From an uncultured Lachnospiraceae bacterium (GTDB taxonomy: Bacteria > Bacillota > Clostridia > Lachnospirales > Lachnospiraceae), in NCBI GenBank assembly GCA_945788595.1, contig CALZMS010000052.1:1-6616 (forward strand): DNA of 6,616 bases, written 5' to 3'. The first letter of the stretch is position 1; each line of letters starts with the position of its first letter. Positions 1-3,419 of this stretch are shown here, piece after piece. The notes under the pieces were generated by a model that did no database searches, was not told the DNA's origin, and worked only from the letters and a program-made list of their open reading frames with translations. Position numbers and translations under genes: made by a program.

Positions 1-96
1 CAGATTGCTACCGTTATATCGTACCATCAGGGACGTCAGGAATCTTCCTGGAAGCGGCATCATACCGCCCGTCCCCAGCAGACATACATCCAGCAT
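1..96 (-). CDS. rnz: Ribonuclease Z, N-terminal fragment (runs off left edge)
   Basis: This is the start of a ribonuclease Z, the zinc-dependent metallo-beta-lactamase-fold endonuclease that cuts 3' trailers from precursor tRNAs in the cytoplasm. Only 32 codons are inside the window. They begin [20 protein letters not shown] and continue [12 protein letters not shown]. The LLGTGG.MPLP.R..TSL pattern is the highly conserved first beta-strand and loop of bacterial RNase Z. The metal-binding HxHxDH motif lies further on, beyond the left edge, so catalytic integrity cannot be judged. The ATG at 96-94 has a good Shine-Dalgarno (AAAGGAG) ending 7 nt upstream. The gene follows rimI on the same strand after 112 nt, so it may be the fourth gene of the tsaE operon or have its own weak promoter in the gap. 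The family call rests on a short but very characteristic N-terminus. Confidence 0.85.
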   Translation of the reverse strand, partial: MLDVCLLGTGGMMPLPGRFLTSLMVRYNGSNL

Positions 97-208
97 TAGT
101 TTGCTCCTTTATCTGTCTCTTCGTAACCGTTCAGTGCCTTCAAATCCAGCCTGTCTGAACAATTACGTTTCTTTTATAAAAATTCTCCATTATTCCGTAA
201 GGACATGA

Positions 209-658
209 TCACTCGATGGCATTGCCCGTATGGCAGCTCATCAAAATGGCATCCTCCACCGGCTCTTCGTAATACATTTTCCGTTCTCCGTCTTTTACGA
301 ATCCGAAGGAACGGTACAGTTCAATGGCCGGATTGTTGCTTTTTCTGACCTCCAGATGCAGGGTGACGATTTCTCTTTTTTTCATCTGACGGATCATTTC
401 TCCCACCAGGGCCCGTCCGGCTCCTCTTCTCCGGGCATGCTTCGAAACGGAGACATTGGTGATCTCCCCTTCATCCAGAACCATCATAATCCCCATATAA
501 CCGAGGATTTTTCCTTCCTCCTCAGCCACCAGAAACAGTGTGTCGTCCCTGAGCATGAAACTGAAAAATCCCATCTCTGTCCAGGGTACGGAAAAGTTCT
601 CATTTTCTATGACCATAACCTCTGCAAGGTCATCCAGCTGCATTTCTCTGACCGTCAT
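209..658 (-). CDS. rimI: RimI-type GNAT N-alpha-acetyltransferase
   Basis: The product is a 149-aa GNAT-fold acetyltransferase of the RimI family, which moves an acetyl group from acetyl-CoA to the N-terminal amine of ribosomal protein S18 in E. coli. The acetyl-CoA pyrophosphate-binding motif A is visible as RRRGAG at residues 76-81, just after the beta-4 strand (ITNVSVS). Motif B is LEVRKSNNPAIELYRSFGF at 102-120. Glu103 and Tyr115 sit at the same numbers as the general base and general acid described for Salmonella RimI. The length is typical of the family. The start ATG (658-656) overlaps the tsaB stop as ATGA, which points to translational coupling. RimI commonly sits beside tsaB in Firmicutes. 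Whether the true substrate here is S18 or another protein cannot be read from sequence. Confidence 0.93.
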   Translation of the reverse strand: MTVREMQLDDLAEVMVIENENFSVPWTEMGFFSFMLRDDTLFLVAEEEGKILGYMGIMMVLDEGEITNVSVSKHARRRGAGRALVGEMIRQMKKREIVTLHLEVRKSNNPAIELYRSFGFVKDGERKMYYEEPVEDAILMSCHTGNAIE

Positions 659-1377
659 TTTGTCTGCTCCTGTTCTTTTTTCAGGCGCTCTGCTCTCTCC
701 CTTTCTGCCTGGGATACCCGGAGGTACTCCGGTCTGTGCTCAGATGCCGTCTGTGTCTTTCCTTCTTTATAATAAACAGCTGCCAGCGCTGCAACCGCTC
801 CGGCTTTCTGCTTATTCAGATGTACCGGTGCAAAACTGAAGGACACCGTCAGTTTTTCCTCGATCTGCTGCCGGAACACAGGCACGCCGTCTCCCAGAAA
901 TACCGCAGATTCGCCCAGCGCATTCACTTCCTCGATCAGTTCATCAATTCCTTTGGCTGCCTGTTCGCGCACTACCCGGATCTGATGATCGGTAAATCTG
1001 TAAATTCCTGTATAAACCTGACGCCGTCTGGCATCCATGATCGGGCAGATCAGCCCCGGTGTATCGTAAAGATTGCAGGCCATAGCCTCCAGCGTAGGCA
1101 CTGCGATCAGTGGTTTGTCAAGAGCCAGCCCGAGCCCCTTTGCCGTAGCTGAACCGATCCTCAGACCGGTAAACGATCCCGGACCGGCGGATATGGCAAT
1201 AGCATCTATGGTGCTCATATCCAGCTCAACTTTTTTGCGGATTTCATCAAGCATGGGTAACAGTGTCTGGGAATGTGTTTTTTTGTGGCAGATCGTATAT
1301 TCTGCCAGCAATGTATCGTCTTCAATGACTGCAGCGGAGGCCACCAGACCTGAGCTGTCCAAAGCCAGTATTTTCAT
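655..1377 (-). CDS. tsaB: TsaB, t6A37 tRNA threonylcarbamoyladenosine biosynthesis protein
   Basis: TsaB is an inactive ASKHA-fold paralogue of TsaD. It forms the TsaD-TsaB-TsaE assembly that transfers threonylcarbamoyl from its adenylate to A37 of ANN-reading tRNAs. The 240-aa product starts with the strand MKILALDSSG. It carries HSQTLLP at 35-41, the family hallmark GPGSFTGLRIG at 65-75, a PIMDARRRQVY segment at 112-122, and PEYLR at 216-220, which is typical of TsaB C-termini. It ends in a charged helix rich in Glu, Arg and Lys (about 223-240). Its Shine-Dalgarno AGAGGAG (1394-1388) lies inside the last codons of tsaE, and the gap to tsaE is only 5 nt. Its stop overlaps the rimI start. The gene looks intact. 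The partner TsaD is not in this window. Confidence 0.96.
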   Translation of the reverse strand: MKILALDSSGLVASAAVIEDDTLLAEYTICHKKTHSQTLLPMLDEIRKKVELDMSTIDAIAISAGPGSFTGLRIGSATAKGLGLALDKPLIAVPTLEAMACNLYDTPGLICPIMDARRRQVYTGIYRFTDHQIRVVREQAAKGIDELIEEVNALGESAVFLGDGVPVFRQQIEEKLTVSFSFAPVHLNKQKAGAVAALAAVYYKEGKTQTASEHRPEYLRVSQAERERAERLKKEQEQTK

Positions 1378-1382
1378 TTTTC

Positions 1383-1811
1383 TTATTCTCCTCTTTCTAT
1401 CCGGATCCGACGGTAATCCAGTCCCTTTTGCAGATTCTTTTCAATGCTGACCCGTATTGCTTCTGCCGGAATCAGCTCTTCGATCAGACCAGCCCACTCG
1501 ATCAGGCAGATCCCCTGTCCGTAAAAATAATCCTCATATCCGATCTCGTCCATCTCCTCCGGATCACCGATACGGTAGACATCAAAATGATACAGCGGCA
1601 GTCTGCCGCTTTCGTATTCCTGGAGGATCGTAAACGTAGGACTTGTCACCGGTTCTTCTATGCCCAGTCCTCTGGCCATACCTTTGGTAAATATGGTCTT
1701 TCCTACACCGAGATCTCCATTCAGCGTATATATATCCCCCGGACGCGCCTCCTTTGCCAGCTGTTCTCCGGCTTTAAAGGTATCCTCGGGAGAAAAACTC
1801 TCTATCATCAT
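1383..1811 (-). CDS. tsaE: TsaE, t6A37 complex ATPase
   Basis: TsaE is the small P-loop ATPase (formerly YjeE) that drives turnover of the TsaB-TsaD complex in t6A37 synthesis. The 142-aa product has a Walker A motif GDLGVGKT at residues 32-39. It also has the family switch-like segment VTSPTF at 55-60, the strand HFDVYR at 75-80 with Asp77, and LIEWA at 103-107 whose Glu105 corresponds to the conserved acidic residue of the family. Two ATGs stand in tandem at 1811 and 1808. The first lies 7 nt from AAGGAGT (1825-1819), so it is preferred, though either would work. It is the first gene of the leftward cluster tsaE-tsaB-rimI, preceded by a good promoter and a structured leader of about 90 nt. 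Confidence 0.96.
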   Translation of the reverse strand: MMIESFSPEDTFKAGEQLAKEARPGDIYTLNGDLGVGKTIFTKGMARGLGIEEPVTSPTFTILQEYESGRLPLYHFDVYRIGDPEEMDEIGYEDYFYGQGICLIEWAGLIEELIPAEAIRVSIEKNLQKGLDYRRIRIERGE

Positions 1812-1818
1812 GTATTTG

Positions 1819-1900
1819 ACTCCTTATATAAAAGATGCAAAGTCTATCAACTTTTGCCTGTATTTTTGTTGACACTCCTAAAGAATGTTTCGCTACAGGC
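1819..1900 (-). promoter_or_regulatory. Structured 5' leader of tsaE with three stems
   Basis: The predicted transcript starts near G1900. Its first seven bases, GCCTGTA (1900-1894), pair perfectly with TACAGGC (1862-1856). Nested inside is ACATTC (1888-1883) pairing with GAGTGT (1877-1872) around a 5-nt loop, with one G-U pair that exists only in the minus-strand RNA. Next comes GCAAAAGT (1857-1850) pairing with ACTTTGC (1843-1837), with one bulged A and a 6-nt loop. It shares two bases with the first stem and is followed by a U-rich ATCTTTTATAT before the Shine-Dalgarno AAGGAGT (1825-1819). The layout resembles a leader or weak attenuator. I do not recognise it as a known riboswitch. Confidence 0.4.
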
Positions 1901-1906
1901 GTCCAC

Positions 1907-1935
1907 AGTATAGCACATCAGCGCCTCAGACTCAA
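1907..1935 (-). promoter_or_regulatory. Sigma-A-type promoter for tsaE-tsaB-rimI
   Basis: The -35 box TTGAGT (1935-1930) and -10 box TATACT (1912-1907) are 17 nt apart. TGC directly precedes the -10, giving an extended -10 element. The expected transcription start is G1900. It stands back to back with the cyclophilin promoter, with 12 nt between the two -35 boxes. Confidence 0.75.
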
Positions 1936-1947
1936 GCAGAGTTCCTC

Positions 1948-1976
1948 TTGCGTGACCGGCAGAAAACAGATATACT
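1948..1976 (+). promoter_or_regulatory. Sigma-A-type promoter for the cyclophilin gene
   Basis: The -35 box TTGCGT (1948-1953, only TTG conserved) and -10 box TATACT (1971-1976) are 17 nt apart. The expected start is near 1983, which leaves a 5' untranslated leader of about 113 nt. The octamer TATACTGT here (1971-1978) is repeated on the opposite strand in the tsaE promoter (1912-1905). Confidence 0.6.
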
Positions 1977-1982
1977 GTAACC

Positions 1983-2095
1983 TGAGATGTCCAGAGGGAC
2001 AAATACTTTAAAAGCCTGTATCTGTGAATAAACTGAACAGATACAAAAGCTTTGCGTTTCTGCCTCACAGCAGAAAATCGCAGAAAGGAACGTAT
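1983..2095 (+). promoter_or_regulatory. Structured 5' leader of the cyclophilin gene
   Basis: Three hairpins can be drawn in this leader. The first is TGTCC-AGAG-GGACA (1988-2001). The second is a 9-bp stem TGTATCTGT/ACAGATACA (2017-2025 with 2037-2045, 11-nt loop), extended below an internal loop by AAAGC/GCTTT (2011-2015 with 2049-2053). The third is TTTCTGC/GCAGAAA (2057-2063 with 2070-2076, 6-nt loop), extended by GCG/CGC (2054-2056 with 2079-2081). A rival pairing, CGTTTCT (2055-2061) with AGGAACG (2086-2092), would cover the Shine-Dalgarno. The pairings are read directly from sequence; any regulatory role is inferred. Confidence 0.4.
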
Positions 2096-2614
2096 ATGTC
2101 AAATCCAATTCTTACCATTACCATGCAGGACGGCTCCGTCATGAAAGGTGAACTGTATCCGGAGATTGCCCCCAACACCGTAAATAATTTTATCAGCCTG
2201 GTAAAAAAAGGCTATTACAACGGTCTGATCTTTCACCGCGTAATTCCGGGCTTCATGATTCAGGGCGGATGTCCTGACGGCACCGGTATGGGTGGTCCGG
2301 GATACTCCATCAAAGGTGAATTTACGCAGAATGGTTTCAAAAACGATCTGAAGCACACAAAAGGTGTACTGTCCATGGCCAGAACCATGGCCCCGAACTC
2401 CGCCGGATCCCAGTTCTTTATTATGCATCAGACTTCTCCGCATCTTGACGGCGCTTACGCTGCTTTCGGTAAGATTACGGAAGGTCTTGAAGTAATCGAT
2501 GCCATTGCCGGTGTCCGCACCGATTTCCGCGACAGACCGTTAGCGGATCAGGTCATCAGATCCATGGAAATCGACACTCTTGGTGTAGACTATCCGGAAC
2601 CGGAAAAATGTTAA
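2096..2614 (+). CDS. Cyclophilin-type peptidylprolyl cis-trans isomerase
   Basis: The product is a 172-aa single-domain cyclophilin that catalyses cis-trans isomerisation of Xaa-Pro bonds and assists protein folding. With no signal peptide or membrane segment, it is expected in the cytoplasm. Conserved blocks are FHRVIPGFMIQGG at 46-58, containing the catalytic Arg48 and Gln56, then GTGMGGPGY at 62-70, SMART at 93-97, NSAGSQFFI at 101-109, HLDG at 116-119 and FGK at 124-126. The Trp that binds cyclosporin in human CypA appears to be replaced by His116, as non-Trp residues are in many bacterial forms. I chose the ATG at 2096 because it follows AAAGGAA (2084-2090). An in-frame ATG at 2024 would add 24 residues with no Shine-Dalgarno, translated from the leader hairpins. 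The stop overlaps the stop of the convergent yigZ gene. Confidence 0.96.
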   Translation: MSNPILTITMQDGSVMKGELYPEIAPNTVNNFISLVKKGYYNGLIFHRVIPGFMIQGGCPDGTGMGGPGYSIKGEFTQNGFKNDLKHTKGVLSMARTMAPNSAGSQFFIMHQTSPHLDGAYAAFGKITEGLEVIDAIAGVRTDFRDRPLADQVIRSMEIDTLGVDYPEPEKC

Positions 2615-2627
2615 TGATTTTCCGGAT
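2592..2627. promoter_or_regulatory. Stem-loop spanning the overlapping convergent stop codons
   Basis: CCGGAAAA (2600-2607) and TTTTCCGG (2618-2625) form an 8-bp perfect inverted repeat with a 10-nt loop. The loop contains the shared TTAA at 2611-2614. A competing 8-bp pairing is ATCCGGAA (2592-2599) with TTCCGGAT (2620-2627). Neither strand has a U-run after the stem, so it is not a textbook intrinsic terminator. It could still protect 3' ends or weaken read-through in both directions. Confidence 0.4.
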
Positions 2628-3285
2628 GTAAGTCATCCCCTGTCAGCACACGGTCGTTGACCCTGGCATAAAAGATCTCCTCCTGTTCCTGCCAGACAGC
2701 CTTTCCACTGGTTGCATCCATAACCTCCCCGTGAAAAGCCGCTGTCTGCTCAGGATCCAGGAGGATTTTCATTTTGACGCAGTCCTCATACTGAGTATCC
2801 AGTACAATGATCTGTCGGGATGCTGTGAGATACTGAAGCTTACCAAGTCCCGTATAATCTGTCTCCAGAATCACCGGGATACCTCGCTTCTTTTCCATCA
2901 GTATACTGTTGCTCAGCCCTTCCTGTACCGCTTTGGAATAAGCCCGTACCAGTCCTCCTGTTCCCAGAAGTACTCCGCCGAAATACCGGGTCACTACCAC
3001 AGCCACATCATACAGTTTTTCTCCGGTCAACACATCCAGCATGGGATGACCCGCTGTACCCTGAGGTTCGCCGTCATCACTGCTTCTCATACAAGTCTGA
3101 TTTTCCCCCAGAATATATGCATAGCAGTTGTGACGGGCATCCCAATACTTCTTTTTCATTTTTTCGATAAAGGCAAGTGCTTCCTCCTCGGAATGAACCG
3201 GGCACACAGTCGCAATAAACCTTGACTTTTTCTCTGTGATCTCTCCCTCGCCGCCTTCGTATACTGTTTTTGTCCAGGATGGCAT
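2611..3285 (-). CDS. yigZ: YigZ/YvyE (IMPACT, UPF0029) family protein
   Basis: The product is a 224-aa cytoplasmic protein of the YigZ/IMPACT family. The N-terminal UPF0029 domain (about 15-125) shows SRFIA at 21-25, the hallmark RHNCYAY at 51-57, SDDGEPQGTAGHP at 69-81, and the glycine-rich TRYFGGVLLGTGGLVRAYS at 99-117. The rest (about 135-205) fits the DUF1949 domain, which has a ferredoxin-like fold in E. coli YigZ. Bacterial function is poorly defined. Eukaryotic IMPACT binds GCN1 and dampens Gcn2 signalling, and a ribosome or nucleic-acid link has been suggested for the bacterial proteins. The ATG at 3285-3283 has AAAGGA nine nt upstream. The gene has its own promoter and converges on the cyclophilin gene with a 4-nt stop overlap. 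Length is slightly above the usual 205-215 aa. Confidence 0.93.
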   Translation of the reverse strand: MPSWTKTVYEGGEGEITEKKSRFIATVCPVHSEEEALAFIEKMKKKYWDARHNCYAYILGENQTCMRSSDDGEPQGTAGHPMLDVLTGEKLYDVAVVVTRYFGGVLLGTGGLVRAYSKAVQEGLSNSILMEKKRGIPVILETDYTGLGKLQYLTASRQIIVLDTQYEDCVKMKILLDPEQTAAFHGEVMDATSGKAVWQEQEEIFYARVNDRVLTGDDLHPENH

Positions 3286-3318
3286 ATTCTTTAATCCTTT
3301 CTCAAATCATTTGTCATA

Positions 3319-3348
3319 AGTATAGCATGGTCAATGAGGAATTGTGAA
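3319..3348 (-). promoter_or_regulatory. Sigma-A-type promoter for yigZ
   Basis: The -35 box TTCACA (3348-3343, five of six consensus bases) and -10 box TATACT (3324-3319) are 18 nt apart. TGC precedes the -10 as an extended element. The predicted start near 3312 gives a short leader of about 27 nt. Confidence 0.65.
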
Positions 3349-3363
3349 GAATCTATTTTACTC

Positions 3364-3392
3364 TTTATTTAGAAGTAGGGATTTGTTATAAT
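3364..3392 (+). promoter_or_regulatory. Extended -10 promoter for the penicillin-binding protein gene
   Basis: A perfect TATAAT (3387-3392) is preceded by TGT (3384-3386), which is an extended -10. The -35 at 17-nt spacing is a weak TTTATT (3364-3369). The predicted start near 3399 leaves a leader of about 21 nt containing the strong Shine-Dalgarno. Confidence 0.65.
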
Positions 3393-3401
3393 TATAAGTC
3401 A

Positions 3402-3419
3402 AGATAAGGAGGGTTATCT
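3402..3419 (+). promoter_or_regulatory. Shine-Dalgarno in the loop of a small hairpin
   Basis: The ribosome binding site AAGGAGG (3406-3412) lies 7 nt before the ATG at 3420 and fixes the start. It is flanked by a perfect 6-bp inverted repeat, AGATAA (3402-3407) and TTATCT (3414-3419), so GGAGGG forms a 6-nt loop that ends right at the start codon. The stem is AT-rich and probably weak. Confidence 0.5.

Noticed and set aside
97..208. Possible minus-strand promoter for rnz (TATAAA at 178-173), a 6-bp inverted repeat GTTCAG/CTGAAC (129-134 with 155-160), and tiny reading frames starting at 206 and 190.
   Set aside because: No acceptable -35 at 16-18 nt from TATAAA. The inverted repeat has a 20-nt loop and no U-run. 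The tiny frames (10 and 16 codons) lack Shine-Dalgarno sites and resemble nothing known.
1869..1897. A consensus TTGACA on the plus strand at 1869-1874 as a second promoter.
   Set aside because: At 17 nt spacing the -10 would be GCTACA, which matches only two consensus positions. The bases are better explained as part of the tsaE leader stems.
230..1913. Long plus-strand open frames opposite rimI, tsaB and tsaE (for example 230-772 and 1428-1913).
   Set aside because: They are antisense to well-conserved genes, lack ribosome binding sites, and encode cysteine- and histidine-rich sequence without family motifs.
1847..2068. Open frame of 73 codons on the minus strand across the divergent promoter region.
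   Set aside because: It covers both promoters and leader hairpins, has no Shine-Dalgarno and no recognisable protein features.
2024..2095. N-terminal extension of the cyclophilin from the in-frame ATG at 2024.
   Set aside because: No Shine-Dalgarno before 2024, the extra residues resemble no cyclophilin, and the ATG at 2096 has a good site and matches the normal family N-terminus.
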